Assembly: GCF_945859685.1 (NCBI RefSeq)
Contig: NC_079147.1
Span: 250,594,572-250,658,571 of the forward strand
Length of the DNA stretch: 64,000 bases
From: Eupeodes corollae
Lineage: Eukaryota; Arthropoda; Insecta; Diptera; Syrphidae
Reading direction: 5' to 3'
Shown in pieces: positions 1 to 13,511 of this stretch. The first letter of the stretch is position 1, and each line of letters starts with the position of its first letter. The notes below the pieces were generated by a model, which worked only from the letters and a program-made list of their open reading frames with translations, was not told the origin of the DNA and searched no databases. A program made the translations under genes and the position numbers.

Positions 1-381
1 AGCATCAAATTCCTGAGAAGTTGAAACTCTGCCCAGGTTTGGGCTCCGATAAAGAAAACAATAGTGAATGATGTGCTTATTCACGGAAAGTTTTAACCAC
101 ATGAAATTAAAAAGGGAGTTGGTACAATGACCGTATTGTGGTAAAAGTTGATATGCAACATCATTCCTAATATATATGGCGAGACCATGGTGTGAGAAGA
201 ATAATGGCACTAAGCGATACCCATGAATAAAAAATTCAGCAGGATCGGAATCTTCACCTACTTGGGTTTCACTCAATGCCAAAACAGCTGGTCTGTTAGA
301 ATTGATATGGATGTATACAGACAGAAAATTCGATCTTAGCCCACGAACATTACTATAATCTACTCTAAAATAACCAGTCAT
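1..381 (-). CDS. LINE endonuclease N-terminus (Jockey-like), cut by the window edge
   Basis: Reading leftwards from an ATG at 381, 127 codons stay open to the window edge. The protein has the order of an apurinic-type (EEP family) endonuclease of a non-LTR retrotransposon: an early SNVRGLRSNF segment, then PAVLALSETQV with the catalytic-type glutamate, a GYRLVPLFFSHHGLAIYIRN segment, and CFLYRSPN near the edge. This domain nicks target DNA so reverse transcription can be primed there. The rest of the element lies outside the window. The style matches the Jockey-like remains at 5186-6420 and 52685-54370, but this piece has no stop or frameshift, so it may be a younger copy. Assignment to endonuclease is confident; the clade is inferred. 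Confidence 0.8.
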   Translation of the reverse strand, partial: MTGYFRVDYSNVRGLRSNFLSVYIHINSNRPAVLALSETQVGEDSDPAEFFIHGYRLVPLFFSHHGLAIYIRNDVAYQLLPQYGHCTNSLFNFMWLKLSVNKHIIHYCFLYRSPNLGRVSTSQEFDA

Positions 382-3300
382 TGCAATATAAAAAAATTTT
401 AAAATCAAAACAAACGAACTTCTAAGTATATTACTGTATAAGATTATTTAAATGTCTTTACAATACAACCTCACTACTAGTGTTATGCCTTTAGTAGTGA
501 CGTTGAATTGGTCCGGACCCTGACAATCAAAACAGTAATCTACAATCCATTTGTTGTTGAATGAAACAACACATACACATCATTGAGCGAGCTTTCAAAA
601 AGCTTAGCCCAATGCATGCACCTGCTGAGCCACTCAACTGTAAAGAAAAATGAAAGAAAGAGTGAAGGGAATGCACTTACTGTGTTCTGGTAGGTTTTTT
701 TTTATTATTTAATTCTTTTTCCCTTTGTGTTGCTTTTTTTTTTTAATATGTAATGCTGTTGTTTTTCACTGTTTTTTTTTTGTATCATTATTATTTCTGT
801 TGTTTTAGTTTAATTTATTATATTTTTTTTATCACTATTTTGTTTGTTTTGGTTTTATTTCAGTTTTTTTTTGTTTCGTTTTTTTTTAAATAAATTAACA
901 TAACGAGACTGCGACGGGGACGGGGACGGGAGACAAGACAACAAATAATCGAAAAAATAATCGCAGAAAAACACTTTTCCAACGTTTGATCTACTTATTC
1001 CACGTCAGTTTATTTGTCATGTTTTTGCTTTGTTAAATTGGAACTTTGAAATGTTTACCTCTTTGATTTAAATTTAATTTCAAAATAATTATGAAAATTG
1101 ATATAAAATTCTATGAAAAATCAAAGCAACACGAAGTGAATGTAACCATTCCCTGGAATAAGTATAAAGTTATGTGGGGAAGCTACCAAAAGACAATATA
1201 ACCAACATTTCTTGATTGCCCTACTTTCTACGTTTTGGTTGTTTTGTCGACATCATTTTATATGTTTATTCTAATATCTATTTGTTTTTTTTTTCTCCAA
1301 GTGTATTTGCCCCTATAATGATGATTTTGTTTATCAAATAAAACCCGCATTTCCGTCGTAGTCGTCTTCAATTGGTAGGTATACCAAACTCAGCTGTATT
1401 GATTTACTCTTGGAAGAACATCAACCTGATTTCTTGAAAACGTCTGCCGATGATGATGTGTCAGATCGAGTTTAGTTTGTGGTTTCGCCAATACCATAAA
1501 CCAATACATCACATACGTACCAAGATGCAATTGCTGATTTCGAAAACCCATAACTTGAGCCTCCATATAACCATCATCACACTATACAAAACTTTATATG
1601 AAGATCCTTCACCACAATCCTGCAGCAGCAGCAGCTTCATAATAATGAAATAGTGATGCAGCCATAGCATCAGCAAACGGGTGTGGTTCGCCTTCTTTTC
1701 TCTTCCTCATTTGAGGTCGAAAACGATGATGGTATACCGTATACCCGTTCAAGTGAAAGATCTGATTTTCTTTTTCAATTCCAATGAAATCAATCATATA
1801 CCTCCTCACATAAAACTATATACACAAGTACTGGTATTTGTATACATGCCTCAATATGGGTAACGTTTAAATAGCACAAAGGCTGCTGAAGGATATGCGG
1901 TTGAAAAACCACAAGACTTAGCGGACTATAATGCTATGTGCGATGTCAAGGATCAGACAGCAGACTGTGTGTGTGGTGGGTAGAGGATTGGTGCTGGTTG
2001 GTTGGGTGGTTGGTTGGTTGGTTAGAATGGAACGACCGACTTTGGTTGTCGTTGTCGTAGTCGTCGCTAGTAGTCTCGTCATCATCATCTTCTATCCCTA
2101 ATAAAATATTTGACAAGTTTACCTCTCCTCTGCACCGCACCGGCACTGCCAATAAAATCAAAATACGGAAGTTCATGTTTGCTCAAGTCAACCTCGAAAA
2201 TACTCCAACAGGATGTTGGTGCTCCTTCTTTTATGCATATTCCTTAACAAACCTAAACGAAAATGAGAGAGAGAGAGAGAAAGAGAGAAAAGGAGACAGA
2301 CGACTTTTGGGGCTAAACCAACAGACTCGTGAAAACGCTGTATTCGGTTCAGTGGCAACGCCAAAGTATGTTCCTTAATGTTAAGCCAACAGTGTACTTA
2401 CACGCCGGAAGCACTTAAACAACGAAATACTCCAGCAAAAGGATTCCGAGGAATATAACAAGGACTCCTATACAACTATATAGGCAAAAGCAAAGGCAAA
2501 GCAAGGCACGGTATACTTATACCTATAAACTCCGACAGAACAACGACGACAACGACGACGATGAAGACGAAGAAAAAAACATGAATTTAGACTGAACAGA
2601 GGTTGTAGCTCGCTGTGGCTGTAGGGACATAAGGAAAAGCTTCCTCGTCCTTGCTCCTACCTCACTTACCTAACAGCCAGTCAATTCCTCTACATCCACA
2701 CACACTCTCCAAGTCAATCAGCCAAGTTAGTTGATGGTTCCATGTTTGCCATCGGGTTGAATGAAGCATAGAAAGAAGGTTTGGCAAATTTGAATTTGGA
2801 TTAGCACGTCTCCGTTGTAAGTTATTCTTTTGTATTTCGCGCTTTCCCTCCACATTTTAAGACTGCTCTAACAAGTTCAATCTTCATATATACCTACGTC
2901 CTACCAACCCAGCACCCTTTTGTTGTATAAGAACCATGTTTTAAGTACCTACACCTAATCTAATCGATAAGTAGATTGGAGACATGCTATATGGAATAGG
3001 GTGGTGTAGGCGGAGGAGGGTTGCTCTATCAGAGTGACTGAATGTGTTATATCGTTCATTTTGTGGTAACTAGTGCTAACGCCCGCCATTATATTGCCTG
3101 AAGAGTTATTCCGAATATTTGAACGAATAATTGAATTTTTGAGTCTAAGAGCATATACTCTCGATTTTTTTTTGTCGATGGATTTACTCCTACATACATT
3201 TGTGTCTATAGCTGACGTTGACTTGAAGTTTTAAAATTACTTAAAGAGGGGCTTCATGAGTTAATAATTGGATATTATTGGCATGTTTTGAAAAGTTTGA

Positions 3301-4040
3301 GGAAGATTGACTCATCCTCAAAATTTTAAGGGAATTAGAAATTAAGTACCTACATATGCATGTATATGTACAAGAATCGATTAAGTAAATAATAGGATAT
3401 TTCAAACGCATGAACTTAATTCCATATGGGAAAACAACATACGCCTGTAGGTGTCTATTCTCAGGGTAGAAATTCAAGAAAAAGGTTGCTGATCGGTTTT
3501 CGAAACTATTTTAAAGTTCAAAGGTTGAAAGTGAGATTTAGAAAAAATATGTTACCTGTAGTTTGAAAAAGCCGTGTAACTTAGAACTTTAAAAATTCAT
3601 GAGAATTTTTTTGAGGGCACGTGAAAAAATATCGGGTGGTGATGATATTAAAATCGGTTTGGTTATGTACGAGTATCTCATAGAAGAAATATTTTTGAAG
3701 TCATAACTTTCATCAGGAACCAACCAAACAAGATATAGTTCAACGAGGTCAAATTATTTCTCTTTGGGACTGAGGGCCTAAACATCTTGGATAGCCCAGA
3801 ATTTACTCCTAACAGGGGTGAATTGCACGATCTTGGATTGATCTCGTTTTTAATTAAAAAATTAAGTTTTTGACGTACCCATTAATCTTAAAATGAACTT
3901 AATCTTAAAATATATTTTTTTATGAAAATTTACTTCAGTTTTAAACTGCTTTTTCTTTCCTGCATATTGTAGGATCAGTTGAATTTTGTAAAGGTAGAGG
4001 CTAAAGGCACGAAGGGTCATGAACCCCCCCCCCCCACAAA
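382..4040. other. Non-coding AT-rich stretch, no gene seen
   Basis: I see no supported coding region or transposon protein. It holds T-rich runs (690-890), a GGTT-type simple repeat near 1995-2025, a GA run near 2268-2292 and a poly-C run at 4024-4036. It could be part of the long intron upstream of the LRR exon at 13512. Confidence 0.4.
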
Positions 4041-5185
4041 AGGAAATTATTTTTTGTTTTAATGTTAAATTTCGTTTTTTGTAATGAGTCCGATTTTTCA
4101 AATAGAAAGCTTTGACATTTTTCGAGGTTTTAAGGTCCCTAGAATCAAAATAAAATATTTTTACAAAGTTGACTGTGCGTGCGTGTGTTCGCGACGTTTT
4201 TTCGTCGTCCATTGCTCAAAAACGAGAAGAGATATCGAACTCATATAAATTTTGTTATACAGATAAAAAGGCATAAAGATCTAGAAAGGTGCGTGGTTGG
4301 TTTTTTTTTACCATAGCAGTTTAAAAAAAAGTTGAACCTTTGGTTAACCCTTAACATCTCACGAACCAATAATGCTAGAGACTTGAATTAAATTTTTAAT
4401 TATATATTGTAACTTGATATCAGACCAGTATATTTTTGGATAAAAATCCAATTAACAGTTTTTTATAAATCGAAAAAAACAGAAAAAATTTTACGAATAA
4501 AAATGGTTTCATATCTAAATCAATTTTGTGCAATGAAAAAAAAAAACGTTTTTAATATCTGAAAAAAATCTCCAAAATTTTAAAAATTGAATTTCGACTT
4601 AAATATCTTTTCAAAAACTTGAGATTATGGCTTCAAACATACTTTGTCTTATCAGAAATATGGTTTTCAACATTCGAAAAAATTTTGACAAAAATCGAAC
4701 TGACAGTTTTTTTTACAGAAAATAATAAAAAAAAAATAATAAGTTGGGAAAAATTTACTTTCGATTCAATTAGCTTTTCAAAAATTAAACATATTGTCTT
4801 CAAACTTTTTCTATTTTACATAAAATATTGTTTTCGATATTCTGTATTTTTTTATAAGAATCCAACAGAGCGTTTTTTCATAAAAAAAAAATAAAATCTA
4901 ATAGAAATAGTACGCAAATTTTTAAAAAAATCATGTTCGTTTCTTGATATCCGTCAAATTAATTTCATTCATTCAATTTATAAAAATTTAAGAAATGCTA
5001 CCAAATTTACTAAAAATTTGTTTTTAACTAAAAATATATTTAAGAAAACTAGATTTTTAAACTTAACTATTTCAAAAACTATCTTAACCCAACACAAAAA
5101 CCTAGAAACTTTTAAATCAGACAAATTGACAGAGGGGATGGGAAGTTATCAATGTGGGTCGCATCCTAGCCTCTTTTTTTATTTA
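4041..5185 (+). repeat. Family R repeat, copy 1
   Basis: This is a diverged copy of the window's commonest repeat. The left part carries the family landmarks GTCCGAT, a GGTCCCTAGA block and a GTGCGTGCGTGTG stretch near 4168-4190. The middle holds degenerate monomers built around AAAATCGAA-type and TTTACTTTCGA-type words. The right end has the signature GGGATGGGAAGTTATCA (5138-5154) followed by GTGGGTCGCATCCTAGCCTC and a T run. No coding capacity is visible. It directly abuts the LINE remnant to its right. The left limit is uncertain. Confidence 0.75.
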
Positions 5186-6420
5186 AATTTTGTAAGATTC
5201 CTTTACAGAACAATAAAGAACATTTTTTAAGCGGTTCGTAAAATCTCGTCTATATGTTAAGCGTGATAGTATTCCTGCTATTGTTCTGAAGAGTTGTTCT
5301 TCAACGCTGGCAAAACCACTACGTAAGCTTTTCCATCTGTCTTATTCTACTGGTCTCTTTCCAAGTGGATGGAAAACTGCATTTGTCCAGCGTGTTCCTA
5401 AAAAAGGCGAATCCTCCTCCCCTTCTAACTATCGTTGGTGTGCCCCATGGCTCTGTTTTGCCTCCAACTCTCTTCCTTATATTCATAAATGATCTTTTGT
5501 CTGAAACTTCTAACCCACTTCATTGTTTCGCTGACAGTACCCTCTGTTTTTCATAAGCGTTTTTTGATTCTCATCCTTGTTCTTCGGATGTGGACTACCA
5601 ACGGCAGCGTTTGATAGGCTCATTAAATTGTGATCTTGACAGTATTGTTCAATGAGGATTCAAAAACCATGTAGAATTTAATGCTTCGAAAACTCAATGC
5701 TGTCTACTGTCGCAAAAGCGTAACTCTCCCCCAATGCCACTATTTATGGGTGGTACTTGCATCGAGGAGATTGAACCACTATCAGTCCTCGGTATGTGCA
5801 TCACAAACCACTTGTTGTGGAGCATATTTTACATCTCCAAAAATGCTGCTAAGTGCTTTGGTTTTCTCCGATGATGCAAGAAGTTTTTTACCCCTTCTGA
5901 TATGGCTATAATCAACAAAGCTTTTGTTCGTCCTAAACTCCAATATAATTCTCATATTTGGGCTGGAGCCCCAATAACTTACCTAAGTCTTTGGGACAGA
6001 ATTGAAAAAAAAACTCTAAAAATGATAGGAGATTGTTCTCTCTCTGAGACATTTGCTTCCCTTGAACACCAACGGAAGGTCTCATACCTGTCATGGTTTT
6101 ATCGTTATTTTTATAAACAATTCTTTATTGAAATAGCCAGTTGCATTCTTAAACAATTCAACTGTAATACCCGTACTGCTAGGAATGCCCATCAGTTTCC
6201 CTTAGAGCCAAATTTCGGACGAACTGTTAAGTACAGAGATTATTTCTTTAGACGCGAATATGGAATGAGTCAATATTTCCCACTCATTACAATGCAGACA
6301 TTCGAAACCAAATGTGCATCGGTTTCTCCATTTTTATCCTATCCTCATTCCCTAAATGCTCGCAATGTGTTTAATAATTGTAAGGGTATTCATAACCCCT
6401 TTAGTGCGCGCATAATATAA
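5186..6420 (+). pseudogene. Jockey-like LINE reverse transcriptase remnant
   Basis: Several frames together read as the C-terminal part of a non-LTR retrotransposon polyprotein. An early block (about 5230-5410) reads as the RT segment with LRKLFHLSYSTGLFPSGWKTA. A shifted block at about 5435-5500 contains GVPHGSVLPPTLFLIFINDLL, the usual PQGSVL region. A continuous frame at 5902-6420 reads as the C-terminal domain, with AFVRPKLQYNSHIWAGAP, DRIEKKTLKMIGD and FGRTVKYRDYFF. Frameshifts, stops and internal deletions separate the blocks, and the catalytic xADD motif is not recognisable, so the copy is dead. The element at 52685-54370 is a close relative with the same C-terminal words. Confidence 0.8.
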
Positions 6421-7702
6421 ACAAAATTATAAGTCTGGATCCGCCCTGGGTTTAACAGCTAACCACACCTTGCAGCCTTGAAAAACAAGAGAAATAAAAA
6501 TTCTACAATTTATATACTTAGGTATATATTGAATTATTTTCAGATACACTAATTGCCCTAGATCGCATCCAAATTACCAAAAAGTTGTACATTATTTTGG
6601 TCTATACTAAAGTATCTGCCTCTAACCTTCATTCCATGCATTTTAATCCAAACAATTTCACTCTCACTTGCTTTGACATTTTTTAAAATCCAACAGAAAA
6701 GCAAAGAGCAATTTTTATTTTACACAAGAATTTCTCTAATTAAATTGTCCTAAATATTTTCCATTTCTATTAACTCCAAAAAAAATATTTACAGAGTGCA
6801 AGCACAATTTATATCCCTCTTTGAAGTTTAGATAGATATAGGTATAGTTATTTAAAAACGGTTTTAAAATTCACAAACAAAATATATAAAATAAAAACAA
6901 AAATATGTTTCACGGTAGATGTGCTATCAATTATGTTTGCTCTAATTCAAATTCTCTATAAAAATATTAAAGTTTTATATTCTAAATCATTTTAATTGGA
7001 TTAGTTAATAAAGATCTTAATTTGATTGCATTTTATAAAAATTTCCATCATCATCATTTCAATTTCCATCATCATCGTGCCTCAATTTGAATTGACCCAT
7101 TACACAAAAATTCCTTACGAATAATTTTAAATATTTAAAAAACATTCGTGATACTAATAATCATCCTTGTCAATCGTGTAACATATAAATTTTTCAAATG
7201 AAATTTTAATGAAACATGCGTTTTTCTGTGTGTGTGTGTTATTTTAGTTGGATTTATTAGCGGCATTTGTAGTTTAAATTTCAACATACAAACACACTCG
7301 CTGATGCCTCTCACGGTCCATTAACAACGTCATAAAATTATGACAGTGCCTCCCTTTAATCAAATCGGTCCACAGTTTGTTCTCCACTCGAGAGTTATTG
7401 ATAATTTCTAGATAGGTTATTAAAAGCTTTCCTCTCCCCTTTTTCGTCATTATGAGTGCAACACTTTACATTTATTCAAAATCTGGTTTTCATGTTCATC
7501 TGTCAAATTAAAATGTTTGCTTTTTAGTGAAGGCGTTTTTGGAATCTAAAAACTTATGAAATATCGCTCTATGATGGCCACATTAAATTATTGTGATGCT
7601 GTATCTGAATTTCAGTGGATTCATTTTCATATGTCTAATTAATGGGGTCTCATGTTTTGTGTCAGATGGACTCTTAATTACTTGGCTACGTGATGTGATG
7701 AT

Positions 7703-7755
7703 ATTTCGCAAACACTCATCAGACTTGCCCAATTGATGAGTCCTTTCTGCGAAAT
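7703..7755. repeat. Two-part imperfect palindrome
   Basis: ATTTCGCA (7703-7710) pairs with TGCGAAAT (7748-7755), and ACTCATCA (7714-7721) pairs with TGATGAGT (7734-7741). A 12-nt loop lies between, with short unpaired strands between the two helices. As RNA or single-stranded DNA it would fold as a two-helix hairpin. Function is unknown. Confidence 0.6.
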
Positions 7756-9170
7756 GCTCCTGCCACTGATGAGAACCCGAGTCGCATTAAGTTTTCAACA
7801 ATTCACCACACACCGATTGAGAAGCTCGAGAGAGGGGTAAGGGGAGGTGTGATCGGGTAAATGAAACTGTATTTGTGGGTCAAAAGCACACATGATGGGG
7901 GATGTGTGATGTTTTGGAAACAATTCAAAACTTATTTGCTTTCCACTTTGGGGCGAAATTTTCCCAAAAATAAATTGAATCATTCCGACGAGATGCCGTT
8001 CTTGAATAATTATACGCAAGCCAACACCTCATCCCAGCTCAACCTACCCCAGTTGCTGTTAGACAATTCCATATAAATGTACCAACCCGGTGGATATGAG
8101 AAGGCTGGCCATGCTAATTGCTCTAACCGAGAAAAGGACTATTTCTCGAGAACAAAAAGTATGAATTTAGATATAGATATAGGTATTCTTTCCATGATGA
8201 TGGTACATTGTCCTCTTTCTGGATAAAAGCATAAATTTATTTTACGACTGTCATTATATCCTTTTTGTTCGCATCTCTCTTATGCAAAGCTAAAAAGGGA
8301 GTTTCCGGTTGTCTCAATCTCGCAATCCTTTCGAAAAAGGGATATTTTATAATAATATAAGTTGCTAATGTAAAAATGTAGGTAAGAATGTAAATATATG
8401 TACAGTGTCTGTAAAAAGGCAGCGAGAGAGAGGATATAAGGGTTTCCTAATGCGCGAGTTAGATTTTGTATAATTATTTTAAAGGAGGCTTTTGATTTTC
8501 CACATGTGTTTTCTGTCTTTTCTCTGTATGCTTAATGGGAATTGTATCTATGTACGATAGTATGTATGTATGTACGAGAAGGTTTGTAATGTGTTTATAT
8601 ATATGTACTTTAGAACTCATTTTGGTACTTAAAGATCGCTATGGAGTGAGAAAAAATCCAGGAAGTCATATGGTTTTTGGGATTTAGGTAAAGGAGTTTC
8701 CTTCATTATAATTTAAGTGAAAAACTATTTAAAAACTTGCTTATAATTGGAATTGTAATAGTGGTATTTTATATTTTTATAAATGTTACCAATTTATGCG
8801 GATTAAGAGGATATATTAAGGTGGATATACACACACAAAAAGAGATTGTTTAAAGTTTTAATATTATCTATTTAATTCTAATTTCAAGCTAACTAGTTGA
8901 CCTGAAACACTTTTTCGTTCGGTAAATTTATATTAGACTAATCTGATCTATGAAATAGATAGAATAAAGGCTTAAATCAGAAAAAAGGTTTAAATGGTAT
9001 ATTTTGTAGACCGAAGATTCATTTGAAGAACTTTAAAATGTGAAACCAAATATAGAGGTCTATATTTTCGGAACTTTTTAACTTTAATTGTAATTTCAAT
9101 TTAATTTTTCAAGACATGTTGATCAGAAGTTTATCTTTTCTTGATAGCATTTTTATAGGCTCTTACTTTT

Positions 9171-9210
9171 CGAGGTCTTGAGTCCAATCCCTACCTGTGG
9201 CATTTAAACT
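9171..9210 (+). mobile_element. tRNA-derived SINE fragment
   Basis: The stretch GAGGTCTTGAGTCCAATCCC followed by TACCTGTGGCAT matches the B-box and acceptor half of the SINE seen whole at 23456-23749. Only this part of the head is preserved. Confidence 0.55.
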
Positions 9211-10250
9211 TTTGCTTACGGTTACTGCTTCTTGAAATAGGGGCGAATGCAGAAAATAATATGGGGGGGGGGGGGGAGTTTAATAGAATATATATTATAT
9301 TATTTTTTTTTATTTTAAATGTCAAGTGTTTTTTTTTCTTTTTTGGCACTATTTTATATAGGTACTTAGAAACATGTATGAAAAAAAATTACATGTATGC
9401 ACGTATGACTTTCTTTCACGAGTGACAAAACAGTTTGACTTTGACTTCAAAGCTAAAACTTATTTTGTATATGTATTATGCATGTATTAGTTTGAATGCT
9501 TAATTTGCTTGTTGCGGTTGTCGATCCCATTATTTTTAGGCTGAACTCACACATGAAAAAATGCAAGTTACAGAAACAAAGAGATGAGGTGAGATTTTTC
9601 TATTTTAACAGTTCTCCTTTGTTTGTTTTAGGATATTCAATTTTATCGTAAATTTCTAGATTGTATTTTGAAATTATCAAACACTTTATTCTTAAACTCA
9701 CGAGGAAACATACTAGAAATAATGATTTTGAATGCGTTCCGAACCTTTAGACCGAAGACATAGGGTCATATTTATAGTTCCTTGATAAGTTCTGATTTTA
9801 TCTTTGCTAAATTAAACTTCAGGTTATTTTATTCACAGACAATTTAAGCCCATTTTAAAACGATAATCTGGAATCTAAAAGTAAACACGACGGAACCTAT
9901 ATTCAAGCTGTTCCTAAATCTATTAAATGTCAAAAAATAAAAACTGATTGAGTAAATTAAGTTCCGACGAGACATTTTATTTAAAAATTTAAAATCAAAA
10001 ATTAAAATGTCAAAAGCCTTAAGCATATATCAATATTTTTCTGGATGTTGGAATGATACCAACTAACAAAAAACGGAAGCTCTACTTAACCCTTTAAAAT
10101 AGATAAAGACGATTGTATGAAAGGTTTCGATTCGAGAAAAAAACTGTCAAGTTTATGATTGACATTCTAAATATTATAGATCGAAATTTAATGAAATGTT
10201 TGCTAATACCTGCGGGCTTCCAAGTCTTAAAACCACCAGCCCGACTTCAT

Positions 10251-11651
10251 AAAATGTCTTAACTAACAGCGAACAAAAAAGTTTAAACGGTTAAAAACAA
10301 ATTTTTGTGAACGAGATTTTTGTTCGAAAACCAATTTTTACCAATTTCAGTAGCATTTCTTAAATGTTTTTATTTCTTATATAAAAAAAGGATGAATGAA
10401 ACTTAATACCTTCTACTGTTCATTAGATATCGAGAACCGAACATCAATTTTTTACAAATTTGCTTACTGCTTTTTGTAGATTTTAATTTTTTATGAAACA
10501 ACTGACTGGTTTTAAAAAAAATAATTACTGAATGTTGACATCAATATTTTTTTAAGATGAAACTAATTTGATTCTTTTAATTTTTGAAAAGATATTTGAG
10601 TCGAAAATCAATTTTTACAAACTTTTAGTAATGCTTTTTTATGTTTTTACTTTTTGTAAAAAAAATGTCTGTTCGATTTTTCTCAAAATTGTATCGAATG
10701 TTGAAAGCAATATTTTTTATAAAACAATATTAATTTAAAGCCTATATCTGAAATTTTGAAAAAGATATTTGAATCGAAAATTTTGATTTTTTGTAAAAAA
10801 AAACTGTCAATTCGATTTTTCTCAAAATTTTACTGAATGTTGACAACAATATTAAAAAAAAAAATTAAATTAGTTTAAGGCCATTGTCTTAAAGTTTTGA
10901 AAAGTTATTGGAGTCAAAAATCAATTTTTACCAACTTTTTTTTATTATTTTGTAGGTTTTAATTAAAAAAAAAACTATCAATTCAATTTTTATATAATAT
11001 AATAGATATTTAAGTCAAAAGTAAATTTTTACCAACTTTAAACAATGATTTTTTATGGTTTTATTTTTTATAAAAAAAAATTGTCAACTCGATTTTTTTC
11101 AAAATTTTCGACGATTTTAAAAAAGTTTTTCTTTTTTACAAGAATTTGTTTTGGAAATACCTACAACTCTTTTTTTAGTTAAATTTTCGAGGTAACAAAT
11201 TTTTTTTCAGTTTTTTGATTTACAAAAAGCAGTAAATTGGATTTATTTTTTCTAAAATTATAATTTTTTGGCATCATGACACAATATAAAATTTAATTCA
11301 AGTCTCTAGAGTTTTTCGTTCGTGAGATATATAGGGTTACCAAAATGTTCACCTTTTTTTTAAACTGCTATGGTAAAAAAAAAACACCCACTCAATTTTC
11401 TTCAGAGCCCTTTCTGCATCTATCTGCCTTATTATCTGTATAATAATTTTTATTTGAAGTCGATATCTCTTCTGGTTCTTGAGCTATGGTCGACGAAAAA
11501 AGAGTTGCGAAAGTACGGACACACGCTCACTCAGACATTTCTCTAAAAATACTTATTTCGACTCTAGGGACCTTGCCTAGAAATGTCAAAATTTTCATTT
11601 TGAATTAATCGGACCAATTAAAATAACTTCCTATGTGAAGTTAATAAAAAC
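10251..11651 (-). repeat. Family R repeat, copy 2 (reverse orientation)
   Basis: Degenerate monomers recur around GTCAATTCGATTTTT-like words (near 10668, 10806, 10977 and 11082; spacing roughly 100-170 bp). They are followed by the family's conserved block: CTGCTATGGTAAAAA, TATCTGTATAA, CGATATCTCTTCTGGTTCTTGAGC and ACTCTAGGGACCTTG. The copy ends with the short palindromic terminus ACTTCCTATGTGAAGTTAAT (11628-11647). The opposite end, with the CAGACGGGATGG signature, is missing. Confidence 0.75.
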
Positions 11652-11654
11652 CTA

Positions 11655-11890
11655 AAAAAAATAATGAATACTACAACTTCGTAAAAATTTACTTTCACCT
11701 CAAATACAAATTTAAAAATATTGGCTTTAAAACTAATTTTATCTCACAGAAAATATTGTTTTCGACATTCAGTAAATTTTGTATAAAAGTCCAACAGTCG
11801 GGTTTTCCATAAAAAATTTAAATTTGCAAAAAATAGTACCTACGCAAGTGCTACTAAAAATGGTAAAAATTGGTGTGATAATTTCAGACC
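11655..11890 (+). repeat. Family R fragment (plus orientation)
   Basis: It contains TTTACTTTCACCTCAAATA, AATATTGTTTTCGACATTCA and a TCCAACAGTCGGGTTTTCCA block, which are the right-hand monomer words of the plus-oriented copies. It lies directly against copy 2 in the opposite orientation. Confidence 0.6.
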
Positions 11891-13511
11891 GTTATGTTAG
11901 TGCAATAGTGGCACAATCCAATTTCATCGAAATTCAGTTTATTACAAAACTTGAATCTATATTTAATTACCAACATACATATCTACATTGAAATGTGTTG
12001 GAACTTTTAGATTTAAGCCATAGTTACAGAAATTTTTAACTCGGGGCCAACACAAAATAAGACAATAAGAACGTAAGTCCTATAGTGAAATTGCACCCCC
12101 TATAAATCATATTCTTTTTTATCTCAAAAGCCTTCTTGGATGTTTATGTTAAACAATGCAAAATAATCTTCGCAGCTAAAGTCATCATAAAAGATTCATC
12201 ATATCAAATTATTTCTAAAAATGTTCTTCACTCAAATCTGACAATTTTACATAAAAAGAAAGAAATTAACTTTTAATGCGACAAGAATGTTTCTTTCTCA
12301 TCAAAAATCTTCGGACAAAAATCCACAGCACCAAAAGAACACATTTCAAGAATTCATATAATAATCCACACAATTCGACAGAGCATAACATTGTAGCAGA
12401 TAAATTGTGTGCCCCGCACATACCTGCCATCATTTCTATACACTATACACTTTCTACATAACATGCCACAGAAAAACATTGTTTCAATTTAAAGGATAAA
12501 TAAAATCCCCTTGGATACATCAACTGAGTTTTGAAAATAATACCCGTATATATAACTTTCTAAAGCAAAACTTCCCAACATCCATACCCGTCCCGTGTAT
12601 CTATTCTATCTACCCTTTCAATTAATTAATTCAAATACGTGACAAGGTTATGCAAATATGAATGCAATATAAGGCAGGTACACAAATATTCCAGTGCTTC
12701 TGAATATGTTCTATGTATATGTGGATATTTTTAAGCTTTCTCTCTCTCTTGTATCCTTATTTCGGTTAAAAGTCGCCTCTTCATCACAGCAAAATACGGG
12801 GACCACCAAGGTTTTCAAATAAATGCTGAGGTATGATGGCGAAGCGGAGGGTTTATGTGAAGGTAAAGATATGATAACCCACGTGAGAGTTTCTTAATTC
12901 ACCTTTTACGTTTGTGCTATATCTACATCTGTCTATCTCTTTTTTTCACATTCGTATAAAGAGTTTTCGACAGTCGTCAAGGATTTAAATTTCTATATAT
13001 GCAAGCTTCCCTTCAATCACTATGGCTACATAAAGTTCACTTAAAGGATTGTACAAGGATTTCGGGTGTAATATCAAAAAGAAGTTCTTGTTCACTTGTG
13101 TCTATATATAAAGTTATGTGTACATGAGCTTCCATGCTCTAGCATCATCAGGACATCCTTTATAGTTTTTAGTCAGAATCAGGAATTGCGTTCTTAAACC
13201 ACTGACTATAAGGCAAAGAGATAGTTAGCTATGCATGATGTGCACAACAATCTAACGAAGTGGTTTTTCCTGAAACAGACAAAAAAGAAATCAAAAAATA
13301 CACAAGACGGATTAAAAAAGATGTGTAAAGAAGTGAAAAGTCATACAGGAGTTAAAGAAGAAGATAGTATATTCAACTCTTGGTACTTTAGCCATTTTAG
13401 TTGTTAAGCTCTTAAAGGTGCATTGTTTTCATTTATAGTAGAATTTCCTGCTAACAATAAATATTAATGTCGGATTTTAATTAAATGTTTATTTTATTTC
13501 TTTATTTTTAG
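11891..13511 (+). other. Probable intron 5' of the LRR exon
   Basis: No coding signal is visible. The stretch ends in a T-rich tract and TTTTTAG immediately before the LRR coding frame, a good 3' splice acceptor. Everything to its left may belong to the same intron, but the upstream exon is not in the window or is not recognisable. Confidence 0.5.

Larger units (their letters stand above)
6421..10250. other. Non-coding stretch with a hairpin and a SINE scrap
   Basis: No gene is supported. It contains the imperfect palindrome at 7703-7755, a short SINE fragment near 9171-9210 and a poly-G run near 9264-9277. ATGT-type simple repeats lie around 8555-8575. It may be intronic to the LRR gene. 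Confidence 0.4.

Noticed and set aside
3862..4212. A 116-codon minus-strand frame
   Set aside because: It coincides with a family R copy; similar frames at other copies (51510-51830, 60546-60761) come from the shared repeat sequence, and they are not intact in all copies.
7730..7790. Possible second hammerhead (TTGATGAG...GCGAAA, then ACTGATGAG...GTC)
   Set aside because: The first core has U in place of the required C3, stem II pairing is poor, and no stem III with an NUH triplet can be formed.
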